The translations under genes and the position numbers were made by a program. Source: Bombyx mori (Eukaryota > Arthropoda > Insecta > Lepidoptera > Bombycidae). Taken from it: a stretch of 64,000 nt of DNA. Each line of letters starts with the position of its first letter. Positions within the stretch are counted from its first letter, which is position 1. This document shows, piece after piece, positions 19,723 to 32,194 of the stretch. Under the pieces are notes generated by a model, which worked only from the letters and a program-made list of their open reading frames with translations, was not told where the DNA came from and did not search any database. The stretch is taken from the NCBI RefSeq assembly GCF_030269925.1, contig NC_085109.1, forward strand, positions 6,882,001 through 6,946,000, read 5' to 3'.

Positions 19723-19990
19723 AGCTCAGTACTTTTAGGAATTCAAAGCACCTGTCACCGTTCTTGTAGAACTAGTCGAATGCAACGAAAAGTTCGAGGA
19801 ACAACTTAACCACGACACACTGAGTTTCTCTCCTGGTCTTGTTAGTGGGCCGATATTCCTATCCAATAGTAGATTCAGCGAAGCACTACTCTTTCTGTGG
19901 CAGATGTTAGTAGCTTCTTTTAGGCTGACCCCGTGATATCTCCACCATTTATGCTCCCATCCTGTCAGATAAGTAGGCAAAAAAGCTCCT
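19723..19990 (+). repeat. Diverged Jockey-type 3' end fragment
   Basis: The minus-strand text aligns with the 3' UTR and last ORF2 codons of E4: AGTAGTGCTTCGCTGAATCTAC, GGAGAGAAACTCAGTG, ACAAGAACGGTGACAGGTGC. It has many substitutions and is an old 5'-truncated copy. Confidence 0.6.
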
Positions 19991-20205
19991 CATTCACTTT
20001 TTCTTAAAATAAACCGTTCTACTTACAGGAGATTTTGATCTCTCGGATATATCGTTTGATTGGACGAGTGAAAAAGCGACTGGATCTATCTAATGTTTGA
20101 CAAGTGGCAATTAACCATAACCGCAATGAGACATTCAGCCATCTGTTCACTGGCCGAAAAATGAAGCTGATTTTAAATTAAAAGGGGTTTATTTACCAAA
20201 TTATA

Positions 20206-20441
20206 CTTTTTTTAATGCTTAGATGGGTGGATGAGCTCACAGCCCACCTGGTGTTAAGTGGTTACTGGAGCCCATAGACATCCACAACGTAAATGCGTCA
20301 CCCACCTTGAGATATAAGGTCTCAGTATAGTTACAACGGCTGCCCCACCCTTCAAGCCGAAACGCATTACTTCTTCACGGCAGAAACAGGCAGGGGTGGT
20401 ACCTACCGGTGCGGACTCACAAGAGGTCCTACCACCACTAA
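20206..20441 (-). repeat. Bm1-like SINE body
   Basis: T-rich tail, ATGCTTAGATGGGTGGATGA, CCACCTTGAGATATAAGG, CACGGCAGAAACAGGC and GAGGTCCTACCACCA in order. It lacks the tRNA head, so it is 5' truncated. Confidence 0.9.
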
Positions 20442-20841
20442 AAGGATAAGAATTGGAACGACAAGATTGGAAATCGGTAACCTGAAAAATAATAGGTAGC
20501 TACGATTACTTTGATAATTATAATCTAAGCAAAAAATTAAAGAATTTTCTATCAATACATGATAGAAGAATATTTATATTAGTGATTTGTGATTTAGTAA
20601 GTCATCGTGATTTACGATCAACTTATTTGTTTTAAAAATTTCACATAATTTCAATGAGAACCAACGCTGCAAACCTCTTAATTAAATAAATTAAAACCAC
20701 CACCGCGTTTAAAGTATTTATTGACTTGACCGCAAATTATCGACGATTATTTTTTTTCAATTTTTCCGTTCGCTCCGGTTTATTTTACAAAACTAAATGT
20801 GATTATCTTTTCATAAATTTTATATGCAAAGGTAGTTTTAA
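20442..20841. other. AT-rich intergenic DNA
   Basis: Nothing recognisable. Confidence 0.3.
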
Positions 20842-21218
20842 TCTATACATATAAATAAAATTAGTGTCTGTTTGTAATATTGAAATAACCGCTTTTTACT
20901 ACATGCATATGAATATATATAATATACGGTACATACAGCAAAATAACATTTTTTTCAATTTTTGTCTGTCTGTCTGTTTGTCTGTTCGTCTGTCTGTCTG
21001 TTTGTTCCGGCTAATCTCTGGAACGGCAGGACCGATTTTGACGAGACTTTCATTAAGAGGTAGCTGATGATATAAGGAGTAACTTAGGCTACAGTTTTTT
21101 AGACTAGCTTAGCCCCGAGGCGTCGCCGTTATTATCGTACCGCGGGTAACATCGCGGGACTCAGCTATCAATAATAAAATTTAATTTTTCCGAAGCGAAG
21201 CAAGAGCGAGTCGCTAGT
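20842..21218 (+). mobile_element. Non-autonomous Helitron
   Basis: Begins TCTATACATATAAATAAAAT and ends GAGTCGCTAGT, preceded by CGAAGCGAAGCAAGAGC. It contains a GTCT microsatellite (about 20963-21004) and ACGGCAGGACCGATTTTGAC, a motif shared with other Helitron-like copies here. No transposition protein is encoded. Confidence 0.7.
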
Positions 21219-21845
21219 CATGAATAAAACCATGTTACACTAAGCATTATTACCAAACCGAATATTGTATTGCGTCATTTTATTCGCGTGTAGGTGAATA
21301 ACTTTCGTACTATACCTAGTCTACCCTATTACATTTTAATACCATTAATTAACTCGAGTAAGGTCATACGTAGTACGCTACGTAGGGAGTTCTACAAGTA
21401 TTCTGAATTCTTAGTGAATGATGATTATGTTATCATGTTTGTGAATAAAATTAAAGACATCGCGAATGTCATTTCACCAATTTGCGAGTCACCAAAATTT
21501 TACTAAAACACTAAGGAATAACTTAAGCTACAATCAGAAAATGTATATTTAGTTTTTTTTTTCTGTTCATTTATTTAAAAAAATTACACTCCTAATGATA
21601 ATAATATATGAGCTTGCTCAATAGAGGTAAAATGTAGGGATACATTAGTTAAAATGTTAAATAATTACTACACCGGTTGAACACTTTCACTGATTGATTT
21701 TACTTAGAAAATTAGTCTAGAACCGAGTTAAGACAAAATAGCTTGTGAAAACAGTAAGAAAATGCGACTGTTGATATTTAAAAATTATTAATATGTACAA
21801 AACCATTTTGAGTTTTAGGATCATTTTTAGAATCTTTCTTGTAAT
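21219..21845. other. AT-rich intergenic DNA
   Basis: Nothing recognisable. Confidence 0.3.
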
Positions 21846-22060
21846 TTTTTTATTGTCTTTGATACGTGAACGCGCGCTTCAGATCACCTGCTCTTGAGTT
21901 GTTACTAGAGCCCATAAATTAAAGTGAATGTCGACTCCCACCTTTATACATATGTTCGAGGTATTTTTGTATAAAACTCTATTTTCTATATTTAAACTAG
22001 AATACACGACTGGTTCGTAGCAGAAGTAGACGGATTGATATCAGTCACTACTCTAAGTTA
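21846..22060 (-). repeat. Old, highly diverged SINE copy
   Basis: TTTTTTTATTGTCTTTGATA, GTTACTAGAGCCCATA and GCAGAAGTAGACGG follow the Bm1-like order but with extensive change. Confidence 0.5.
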
Positions 22061-22092
22061 TACATTGTTCGGGATTGATTGGAAAAATATAA

Positions 22093-22361
22093 TTTTATTT
22101 ATTTTTTTATTTTTATTTTTCATTACTTAGGTGGGTGGACGAAAACACGGCTCACCTGATGTTAAATGGTCACTGGAGCCCATAGACATCTACAACGTAA
22201 ATTCCGCCCCCCACCTTGGGACATGGGTCCTAAGGTCTCAGTATAGTTACAACGGCTGCCCCACCCTTCAAACCGAAACGCATTACTGTTTCGCGGTAGA
22301 AATAGGCAGGGTGGTGGTACCTACCCGTGCGGACGCACAAGAGGTCCTACCACCAGTAATT
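22093..22361 (-). repeat. Bm1-like SINE body
   Basis: T-rich tail, CATTACTTAGGTGGGTGG, CACTGGAGCCCATAGACATC, GTTACAACGGCTGCCCC and GAGGTCCTACCACCAGTAAT in order; the head is absent. Confidence 0.9.
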
Positions 22362-22435
22362 GTTTCAAAATTCGTTTCTCCTTGCGGGATTAGAATTCCG
22401 GGATATTTGTATAGCTTTAAGATCACGAAAACTTC

Positions 22436-22612
22436 AACTATTTTTCCCTACCTTTTTGCTGGTAGCCTGCGGAGCTATTTCAGCTACTCGCGGACGGGTA
22501 TGTGAGCTCACGGGCTCAACCTGAGAGAGTTTGCTAACAATAGCCATAGAAAAGGCAGTGCTTGACAGAATCTACCACCGGATCGTAATCTCGACCCGCT
22601 GAGAGAAAACTT
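22436..22612 (-). repeat. 5'-truncated Jockey-type (E4-like) 3' end
   Basis: CCCTACCTTTTTGCTGGTAGCC, GGCTCAACCTGAGAG and AATCTACCACCGGATCG match the 3' UTR of E4. It is shorter and diverged. Confidence 0.65.
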
Positions 22613-22871
22613 CAACAAATACAGTACAGCACAATACGTGTTCTAATACAAAAATCATTCTTTTTTAAACAAAAATGCGGTATATTCATTTATAACTCCG
22701 ACCTTTATTCCTTTCAAGCTAAGTATGTGTAATGCAATCTCTCGTACTAATTACTCAATTACTCCAAGTTTTTCTGTGCTAGAGCAATTCTCTCATCTAA
22801 TGGCTATTAACCTCAACTGATACACCACAGATTTTGAGTTAGATCCGGATTAGAAATATAATAGAATAATA

Positions 22872-23236
22872 CATGTGTGCAATTCACACGTGGTAGAAGT
22901 GGAACCTTCCAAAATTAAAATACAATTATCCTAAACGTCTTAAGTATATGTAAAATTTTGTCATTAGTAAATAATTGTAAGGTAGCGCCATCTGTGAATT
23001 GATATTTTAATTTCACGTATAATCCTAAATTAAAATTCACTACAAGAGCTTTCATACACACGTTAGTATTAAAAAATCTCACAGATGGCGCTCGCTGTAT
23101 TAAATAGTATGTATATTTCTGTCTCATTCTTTGCTGGCTTCATCCTACACATTTTTGTATTTGTGTCTCTTACCTGTCGTTTTTTCCGTTGCATCCGGTT
23201 TGAAATCACAACGATTCTAAAGAAGTTTTCACTTCA
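22872..23236 (-). repeat. 360-bp unclassified interspersed repeat, copy 1
   Basis: Reverse-oriented copy of the block at 29318-29677, highly similar along its length. The ends carry small hairpins: GTGTGCAATTCACAC and GAAGTTTTCACTTC. An internal perfect inverted pair AGCGCCATCTGTGA / TCACAGATGGCGCT lies at about 22984-22997 and 23080-23093. There is no coding capacity beyond chance ORFs. It is MITE-like but not assigned to a superfamily. Confidence 0.7.
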
Positions 23237-24989
23237 AAATTCTGTGTTGGAGTTTTAAAAATAATATTCTTAATTTAGTTTAGTTTAGCTAGTTAATTTA
23301 ATTAATTTAACTAAATGTTATTATATCCTGAAACATACTCAAGACTTACTTACGATTTCAATTAAAAAACGTGGAATCTTGTAAAAACAAAGGCTATAAA
23401 TGAAATATGTTCATTAATTAAATATTCATTGAAAGCGCCGCCGAGGTTGCCGGACAGTCTTGTATGTCCCGGGATCAGGAAACAGCGCTATGTGATTAGT
23501 AAGTACTAATCTTCTTATCGACCAAATACAGACACTCTCCGATTCTTGTGTCAACGCTAATTGAATTTTCTTTCTAATTAACAGTATTTTTTTTATCTCA
23601 ATAAATTTACTTGCTTCTTTCTTACATAATATCAACCTTACTTAATTGACACCCTCGCGAATATATTACATATTCAAATATTTAAACATTAAAAATTTTG
23701 AATTTAATCTTTCATTTACTTGTATCACAAATATGGTTTCTAGAGGTTATTGGATATCGAAGACAGGATAAGGTGAACGTTGCCTCAAGGTGCGTGGAGG
23801 CATTCGCTTTTATAAGTCTATGCAAAGTTCCACAAAGGATTTAAAATTCCACGAAATGTGTACATGCGGACAATGAAAGCACAGCATTGTGTTTTGTGCT
23901 CACAACGTTAGAAGCCAACGACAAATAGGTCAACTTCTCTCATGGGACTCGTAAAAGGAGAGTTGCCCCGATGTTAACATAGTGCAACCGAATATTCTAA
24001 AGATTTTTTTCTTGCAACACAAAATGTTTTCTATTTGGAATAATTTCAAAAAAATCTTCCCCTCTCTTGCAAATGAATGGCGGCGGAGAGAGGACTCTTC
24101 TCTTTGCACCAATTCGCCTCCTAGACCAAAGAAAAAAGGTCTCTCTTCACTGTTACGCTAAGTTTAAAGTAAGTAAAATACAAACAGATCCCTTAACTGA
24201 AATGCCAACCGAAAGAGGTGTAATAAAGAAAACAATCACTATCATTTCTTCACTCTTTGAAAATATAAGAAGAAAAATATTTCAAAGTAGAACAGTTTAC
24301 AGATAGCTGTAACGTTGATATTAATCGCAGTCAGTCTCTTATTGCGAGCGCTCGGAACGGTTTCATCAAAGACACTCCTAATTAACATATTTTTGCTGAA
24401 GGTGCTTTGATTAAATAACTTCAACTTTTTATTGACAAAGCCTCAGCGGACCGTGATCAAAGTTGACGGTAAATAATATTTCACGTTCGAAATCGAAATT
24501 TAAATCACAAGCTTAAATTATATTTTTTTAATGAATTCTAAAAAAGAAACCGTTTTTCATGAAACGTTAAAAAATTGACTGTGTCGAAGAAAGCACTTTT
24601 CTAATAAAAAATCACAAACTGTCATAATAAAAATTCATTACGACTATTACTCGTAAAGCTACGAATTCTTAAAACAACACGAAACGAGATATAATGGTAT
24701 ATAATCCTTAGGGCTGCGCGTAATGTGATTTACGAGTTAGTCAAAGTTTGTGCCTACGTCACAACGTCTACGTGAGGTGCGCCAATATTGTCGTACTCAT
24801 TTAACCTCAATACAGTAAGCAAGTACATTTTATTTACTTCCTGTATACCTAGAAAAGTATGCCGTTTTTAATTCGCAAAATACGCTAATCGGGGCTTATA
24901 ATTACAAGATATTCATATGTCGTAGGTATATCATGGACGTTGTAATAAAAAACTATATATTTTTAGATAAAATTTGAAGGACAGCTTTT
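23237..24989. other. AT-rich intergenic DNA
   Basis: Short ORFs on both strands without recognisable motifs. No RNA gene or clear repeat seen. Confidence 0.3.
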
Positions 24990-26213
24990 TGTTTCTTTTT
25001 TTGGTTAGGAGGAAATCGCCGGTGTTCCGCCCTCCCCTGGGGATGGAAGGCAGAGCATGTCGGAGTCGAACTGACTAAAGCCTCCCGTCGCTCAACAACC
25101 CACGTCCGAACCTCGTATGAGACAAAACTCATGAAAAGGCAAAGGTGGGGAAAGTGAAGCGTTTAGTGCGGAGCACATCTCTCCCACCACCCTCCCCCTC
25201 GGGACGCCAGACCGACGGTCGTCGGCGTCACGATCACCAGCCCTCTTGGTCGGCAGGCTATCCGGAGCCCGCCTAGATAGTGCCGGTTAGAATGGGTTAT
25301 TCTACGGAATACCCCGCTAGGTCAGAAACAGCGTGGGTCGAGGATAGCCGGCCTTCCATCACCCGGATGCTCTTGCGTAAAACGCGTGCAGAGCAGCTTG
25401 CACGTCGTCTTCTTAGGCCCCCTTCGCCGGTCCCCAGACCGACAAAGTTGAGCATCGCCTTACACGACTCGTCGCCGCTGAGCATCGATGCCACAACACT
25501 CGGCAACGACAAGTCGTTTCCTATTTTTGCGACGAGGTCATGGCGCCACCCCTCCCATGCGGGGCAGACGACGAGCGTGTACTCCACCGTGTTCAAGTCG
25601 CAACCACAATGGTGGCACTCTACCGTTGGCTCGGCTCCGATCCGGTGCAGGAACTCACCGAAGCAACCATGCCCAGTGAGCACCTGCGTGAGCCGGAAAG
25701 TGAGGCGTCCTCTGTCATGATTCATCCAGTCCACAAGGATTGGGCGAATCGCCTCGACGGTCCTACGACCAACCGAAGAATCGGCCAGCCGCCTGGGCCA
25801 TGATTCCAGCACGGATCGCCGAGATTGGGCCCCCCGCGCTCTAACCACACTGGGGCTGGGACGCGCCACGCCCCGGGCACGAAGGTCAGCCCGCCACTGA
25901 TAATCAGCGGCGAGTGCCTTAGCCTCCAAGACTCAGGGCGGCGTTCTAGCCAGTACACACGCCGCCTCGAAAGAGATGGTGCGATAACCACGAATGAACC
26001 TGACCGTGATGATGCGCTGCGGCCGTTGTAGCAACTTCGCTACCCCCACGGCCAGGGACTGGACCCACACGGCCGCCCCATATAGGGCCATTGATCGCAC
26101 CACCCCTGTAGGCGCGTCACTTGGTCAGGCCCCCGACGTTGGGCAGAAGTGGGCTTAACGCGCCGGCCACCCCCAACAAACGAGGGACCAGGATCTCAAT
26201 GTGTTGAAAGAGA
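24990..26213 (-). mobile_element. 5'-truncated R1-clade LINE
   Basis: Minus-strand 3' part of an R1-type element: C-terminal ORF2 (to 25297) followed by a 3' UTR of about 300 bp (24990-25296). It is distinctly GC-richer than its surroundings. The 5' end near 26213 lies in the reverse transcriptase thumb/C-terminal region. No target duplication could be identified. Confidence 0.8.
25297..26213 (-). pseudogene. R1-clade ORF2 C-terminal fragment
   Basis: The open part (25929-25297, 210 codons) reads ALAADYQWRADLRARG, SVLESWPRRLADSSVG, LTFRLTQVLTGHGCFGEFL and CHHCGCDLNTVEYTLVVCPAW. The last is the C-terminal cysteine knuckle of R1-group proteins, with Tyr where His is expected. Upstream, after frame changes, SMALYGAAVWVQSL and LLQRPQRIITVRFIRGYRTI continue the domain. 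The frame shifts between about 26000 and 26200, and the endonuclease and catalytic reverse transcriptase core are missing. It is a dead remnant. Confidence 0.8.
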
Positions 26214-27149
26214 GCTACGTTCTCTAAGATAACAATTAATTAGGTGTGCTACTTGCTGAAGGATAACAAAATATAATGAGTCCTAGCTTCAGGAGTAACG
26301 CACTTTAAAATCGTTAATACCAGGCTTAAGATTGTTACCAACATTCTGCCTGAATAGTATGTAAACTAAATCCGCATGTATCCTAAAAATATAAATTAGT
26401 CGATTTTTAACACTCTTTTACTAGCTTTTACTTCTACTATCTATAAATACATGAGTACATATATGTAACGGAGTCATTAAAATCATTTTCATAGATCAAG
26501 ATGTTTATAAGCTTGAAACTTTTCACACGCAAGGACTAATAATAACAATAATATAATTTCATAGCTTCGTTCTAATTTACTGGATCAGTAAAAATCAACA
26601 AGATTAAAAAAAAGGTGAATTTCATTATTAGTTTCGTTTGCTATTACTTACGTTATTACTACATAAATAATTTACTACAAAATTAATTAACAACGTTCCG
26701 CAAAAGCCCTGGATAAAACAATTTAAATTAAAGCCGTCGACAGATTGGAAAGCGCGGCTCAAAAAATAAAACCGGAAAGCTTTTAGTAAAGGCTAAGGTC
26801 GTGTCTACGTCAGACCGCCTACGCGAGTAGAAACAATTAGTGATTAAAAACTCTCAAAGAATACAATAATATAATAACAATTTTTAATAAATAAGTATTC
26901 GACATTCAACGAGCTTAAATTAGTATTTTCTACTTTATTATGGGTACTGGAGATACACGTACGAGATCAAAATAACTACACCCAGACCTTAAAACCAAAA
27001 GATGTTTTACAAATAAAGTTTTTTTTTATGAATGGACCGTTAGTGTCTTGAGGATCTTTGCATCTTTATTAAGATGGGTGGACGAGATGGTATTCTATTA
27101 TACATATAATAATATTTAAGGAACATGTACACGAAAGTACTGGGGTGGA
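26214..27149. other. AT-rich intergenic DNA
   Basis: Contains a 28-base scrap of the SINE tail at about 27062-27090 (ATTAAGATGGGTGGACGAGA). Nothing else recognised. Confidence 0.35.
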
Positions 27150-27275
27150 GACATCGTACTGGACGTCGTAACGTGAGCAAACAACCAATTAGGTGGACTG
27201 ACTACCCGGTCAAAATATCTGGTAGTGACTAGATTCAAAAGGCAAGAAACCGAAAAGAATGGAGTGTTTTTTTTT
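27150..27275 (+). pseudogene. RTE-like LINE C-terminal scrap
   Basis: One plus-strand frame reads RRNVSKQPIRWTDYPVKISG, then SD, a stop and IQKARNRKEWS. This resembles the C-terminal RPxTRWTDDLVK...W...A.DR..W signature of RTE-type reverse transcriptases. It is very short and contains a stop. Confidence 0.5.
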
Positions 27276-27285
27276 AAAAAAAATA

Positions 27286-27707
27286 TTCTTGGATGTGTAG
27301 ACGACCTCACAGCCCACCTGGTATTAAGTGGTTGCCGGAGCCCATAGACATCTACAACATAAATGCCACCCACCCACCTTGAGATATGAGTTCAAGATCT
27401 CAGTACAGTTACAACGGCTACCCCCAACCCTGCAAACAGAAACGCATAACTGCTTCACGGCAGAAATGAGCAGGGTGGTGGTATCTACCCGTGCGGACTC
27501 ACAAGTAATTACGCAAATTATAATTTTGCGGGTTTTTTTTTTAGTATACAATGTTATTCCTTCACCGCGGAAGTCAATCGTGAACATTTGTTAAGTACAT
27601 ATTTCATTAGAAAAATTGGTAGCTGCCAGCGTGATTCGAACACCGGTGCATCGCTAGATACGCTAATACACCAGACGTCTTATCCTTTAGGCCACGACGA
27701 CTTCAAC
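27286..27707 (-). repeat. Bm1-like SINE, near full length
   Basis: Reverse-oriented: GATGTGTAGACGACCTCACAG, CACGGCAGAAATGAGCAGG, the head block ATGTTATTCCTTCACCG, B-box complement TGATTCGAACACCGG and A-box complement CCTTTAGGCCACGACGAC. About 15 bp (AGGTCCTACCACCAG) is deleted after ACTCACAAG. Confidence 0.88.
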
Positions 27708-28658
27708 TAAAGATATCTACACTCAGCATTGATTAGACACGGATTTAAGAAGAAGAACATGGCGAGATGTTTTTGTTATAGTATCAAGGCAGTCGAACTA
27801 CTTGCTACCATATGCTAGCTCTTTATTAGATTTTGCACTATCGATTCTACGTCAGCACATACAAGCAGCGTCTAAAAAAAATTCGAATTCTACTAGAAAA
27901 TTCATGAGATTACAAATAACTCAGGTACATATGTACATTCGTCCAATTCTTGATAAAGTGCCATAGAATTGGTAAACAGCTTTTATCCCCGTTCGTAAAA
28001 GCATGTTACGGCCAAAGTGAAGTAGTACTTACTTGTGAAGGTAAGTTCTATAAAGACGTATGACACTTTACTATAAATATGATGGGATTTCTTGAAACTC
28101 TTAAAAAATATAAGATTCAATGGAATAAATTTTTTTATATTTTTAAAGCCACTTTATTGTTATAGCTCTCTACCGTATACTGTATCTATAGTCTGCTGTA
28201 TCACAAATGAAAAATTTTCTCATAATCATCCAAGAGCTAAGTAAGAGCGCAACTACGTACTTGAAAAATTCAAGAGAGTTCTTTTTAAAGCATTAAAAAG
28301 GCCACGTGATGAATCTAAACGGAACATTATTCTAAGTGCTACTCCTGCCATTCCAAGGTTGCTCACGACAATAAATCTGATACAAAACGAAAGTAATGGA
28401 ATACTCGTAATATTGAAATTAACAAAGCGTTATGAATATATGATATTACGTACCTATTATTCATTTCACAGCCTAGGCTTTAGGAACGGATTAGGTAGTA
28501 TTTATTTACTCATTACCATAACTGACAACGAATAAGTATCTACTTGCAGCAAAAGCGTTGTTACCTGAATTTTTTTTTCTCAGTCAACGGCTCCTGATGA
28601 ATTGGTCGTCATTACGTAGTGAGTAATACTTTTTGTTCTCGGCTACCGCCCCCGCTAT
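27708..28658. other. AT-rich intergenic DNA
   Basis: Nothing recognisable. Confidence 0.3.
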
Positions 28659-28762
28659 TTTTTATTGATATAAAGGGCAAACGATCTCGCAGCCCACCTG
28701 GTATTAAGCGGCTTAGTGGCCTTGGGATATGAGGTCAAAGTCTTTGTAGTAACCCTTTTACT
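28659..28762 (-). repeat. SINE 3' fragment
   Basis: TTTTTTATTGATATAAAGGG, CTCGCAGCCCACCTGGTATT and GCCTTGGGATATGAGG match the Bm1-like body with an internal deletion. Confidence 0.6.
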
Positions 28763-29189
28763 ATTTATTAAGGCGTATTTCCTATAAACTTAACGTTCAA
28801 AATTATTCCCTACAGGAGTCGTGGTTTTACTATAGGAGTAGGCAAGACCTCGGTACCAACCCTAGTAAGCGAATATATAATAATATATAATATAATATGT
28901 AAAAATATATTAATGTAGATAAAGTGGTAGATATCAAAACAAATTATTTGAAATCAGATTATTAGATACAAAAAGAAAGTTATCTAAATTGTGCGAAGAA
29001 AATGTTAGCTGATTGATAAGTCTATAAGTCACGCTAATTGATCGATTGAAAGCTAAGACATTTCACGATAAAATAATTTCAGAATATTGTTAATACTAAT
29101 TCAATAAAATTGTATGAAAATCAATGTTGCTACGTTATTTTACACGCACGTCACAATTTATGGTTACAAATTCTTTTAGTTTCGTGCCC
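28763..29189. other. AT-rich intergenic DNA
   Basis: Nothing recognisable. Confidence 0.3.
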
Positions 29190-29947
29190 TATTTATATAT
29201 TAATACGTGAAGCAAAAACTTTGTCTCCCTTTTTACGAAAATTGCGCGGACGGAGGAGTATGAAATTTTCCACACTTATAGAGAATACAGAGAAGAAGTG
29301 CACAATGCTAATTTTTTGAAGTGAAAACTTCTTTAGAATCGTTGTGATTTCAAACCGGATGCAACGGAAAAAACGACAGGTAAGAGACACAAATACAAAA
29401 ATGTGTAGGATGAAGCCAGCAAAGAATGAGACAGAAATATAAATGCTATTTAATACAGCGCCATCTGTGAGATTTTTTAATACTAACGTGTGTATGAAAG
29501 CTCTTGTAGTGAATTTTAATTTAAGATTATACGTGAAATTAAAATATCAATTCACAGAGGGCGCTACCTTACAATTATTTACTAATGACAAAATTTTACA
29601 TATACTTAAGACGTTTAGGATAATTGTATTTTAATTTTGGAAGGTTTCACTTCTACCACGTGTGAATTACACACATGTTTTTTTTTTTTTAATTATGCAT
29701 AAAAGATACATTAAATCAATAAAGAAAACATTACACACACTACATACCATGTATTTGACGCAGACACGCATGCATACTATTTATTGTCAAACTGTGGTTC
29801 TTGACGTCTGTGGTCAAATTGAGAATAGATTAAATATTGTTTGTCTTTATTAATATTTTTTTATAGAAGTATAAAATACAACCATAATAGTGTACAAACT
29901 TACAATTCCAATTATAGTCGAATTTCGACTACTGCGGGACCTCTAGT
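29190..29947 (+). mobile_element. Non-autonomous Helitron (sister of 17076-18899)
   Basis: Starts near ATATTAATACGTGAAGC (the TC start is blurred) and ends AGTCGAATTTCGACTACTGC, GGGACCTCTAGT: a hairpin followed by CTAGT. It carries the 360-bp repeat at 29318-29677 as an insertion relative to its sister, and lacks the TIR element found there. Confidence 0.75.
29318..29677 (+). repeat. 360-bp unclassified interspersed repeat, copy 2
   Basis: Begins GAAGTGAAAACTTCTTTAG and ends GTGTGAATTACACACATG. It interrupts the Helitron between GCACAATGCTAATTTTT and a T run that precedes ATGCATAAA; these are joined directly in the sister copy. One arm of the internal inverted pair has a substitution (CACAGAGGGCGCT). 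Confidence 0.72.
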
Positions 29948-30642
29948 CTAAATAAATCCTTTTGTTAAGCAATAACAGTTTATTGGTGTACTTTAATCTG
30001 TTCCACTTTTCTTCGAAAACCCCATGAACACTAAAAAAAAAGTACGCACATAATCTGATCAATAACGATATACGAACATGTCTTTCCTCACACAAACTTT
30101 TCCCATAAAATGTTTCCCTAATCCCTTTAGTTCCAAATTGTCTTAGCGGTTTTAAAAATAAGATTGTCCAAACTTCTTTCTCCCAGAATACATTGCGATT
30201 GACCTACTTATAAATAAAATAGACAGTGTAACAAAAACGAGATCAAAGACGGTGCTCGGTTATATTTCGACCATTGCCGCCGGAAATTCATTCACAAAAT
30301 AAATCCAATAACAGTTCAAAAAATTTCTTGGTCGCGATATGTTCGAGTGTATGCTTATAAACATGCAAATAATGTCGCGTATAATTTCTTATTTTATCAA
30401 ACAAGATCATATAAAAGTTCGGCATAAATTATTTAACAAATAATAATCTGTTTTGAAGCTTACAACTTTCTTATCCATGCCCATAGACATCACACGTGAA
30501 GATGCACCTAAACACAAGTTCCATGGCAATAATTCCTTAGAGAACAATTCCTAAATAAATTTTATAAATTATGAGAGATCTACGCTGTTGCGCCACGAAA
30601 CAGAGCACATTTCAAGAGGTTAGAGTAGACATTTTATAAATA
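29948..30642. other. AT-rich intergenic DNA
   Basis: Nothing recognisable. Confidence 0.3.
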
Positions 30643-30851
30643 ACTAGCTGACCCGGCAGACTTCGTAGTGCCTCAATCGATAAATAAAATAAACTTAAAT
30701 ATTTAATTCCGAGCATTTTCATAATTATCCACCTTTTAAACCTTCTCTGGACTTCCACAAATAATTCAAGACCAAAATTTGCCAAATCGGTCCAGCCGTT
30801 CTCGAGTTTTAGCGAGACTAACGAACAGTAATTCATTTTTATATACATAGA
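30643..30851 (-). mobile_element. Short Helitron-like element
   Basis: The minus strand starts TCTATGTATATAAAAATG and ends GGGTCAGCTAGT, with TCGAGAACGGCTGGACCGAT inside. TC start and CTAGT end fit Helitrons. A 78-codon ORF across it is a chance reading. Confidence 0.6.
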
Positions 30852-31776
30852 TTGAGGAATTTATACCTGTTACAAAACTGTCCAAAAGCGTACTTTAAAA
30901 GGAATTATTTTTAGGTGTCCCTATAGTCCCTATAGTTCTTTATTAATATTTGTATACAGTGTAATCTTGGCGGAATCTATGATTATAGAAGTTTAGTCTT
31001 TGAAAATAGAATCATAATAGTGTACAACCTTATAATTTCAATTAATTATAGTCACCACTTGTTCATTTTAATTTACGATTTATTCAACATCCAAGTTACT
31101 TTCAAGTTTTATACTTTTATTTCTTTGTGATAAGGCAGATCGTAATTAGAAAACTAATGCAATCATTAGGAATTGACAGAATAGCTATCAGTATATTATT
31201 ATATATAAAAAAAAAAAAAAACGTTTTTTAGATAAACATTTGAAAGCCACTGACCCCAATGGATTTAAAATACGACAAAAAACCTACACCCATAAATAAT
31301 TTTGATGCTTCAAACGATGTATAAATACAAATTAATCATTGAAATACAATTTTCCGTTTATCGTGATATTGGATTTCAACATTCAATAAAGCTTCGTTCG
31401 CTGTATCAATTTGTGAGTTCCAATTTATCGGAGCGTTTAACATGTGATACGCAATAAAATTAAAGGAAAACTGAAAGCATCGAACGAAATCACAGAAGTC
31501 AAATACCGTCAGAGTATGCATTATTTACATTACATTCCTCGGGTATGTTAATACTGCTTATACATATATTGATTCGAAACTGATGAATTTCAATATGAGA
31601 TGTTTACTTGAAATTGTATTCGTAATAAAATGCTTGGAAAATCAAATCTTCGTCGCTTATTGTAGATATATGTATGATGTATGTATGTATATATGTATGT
31701 ATGTATGGGTGTATGTATGTATGTATGTATCAACAAACGCAAACGCCTTTAGCGACACGCGTAGTCTTTATAAATA
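30852..31776. other. Intergenic DNA with Helitron scrap and microsatellite
   Basis: 30953-31055 matches the 3' part of the 29190-29947 Helitron (TAATCTTGGCGGAATCTATG, ATAATAGTGTACAACC, TCAATTAATTATAGTC) but lacks its terminus. An imperfect TATG repeat occupies about 31670-31729. No gene is seen. Confidence 0.5.
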
Positions 31777-32096
31777 ACTAGCTTTTGCCCGCGACTCTGT
31801 CTGCGTGAATGAGTTACTTTGGCATAACGCAAAATTTTACCCCCCACTTCATTTACGTAGAAACTGAAAATATTTTTGAATTATAGAATGTTAAGCAGCT
31901 ATTGAAACGCCTATTTTGAAACATTCTTAATTGGTGCTCCTCTTGTATTGGTCTTACCGTGATGTTATATAGCCTATAGGCTTCCACAATAAATGGGTTA
32001 TCTAACACTGAAAGAATTTTTCAAATCGGACCAGTAGTTGCTGAGATTAGCGCATTCAAACAAACAAACTCTTCAGCTTTATAATATTAGTATAGA
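31777..32096 (-). mobile_element. Non-autonomous Helitron
   Basis: The minus strand starts TCTATACTAATATTATAAAG and ends GCGGGCAAAAGCTAGT. It is the same family as the Helitron split by E2 at 35661-35834 / 41014-41266, sharing GCTGAAGAGTTTGTTTGTTT and the GATAACCCATTTATTGTGG region. Confidence 0.75.
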
Positions 32097-32194
32097 TTAA
32101 CATTCCTCTCTTTTCTGCGTTCATAAGTTTTATGGAGATTAATTGAGAGAATGATCATTTTGCTGAGCTTAGTTTATTTTCTTATCTAATCCCT

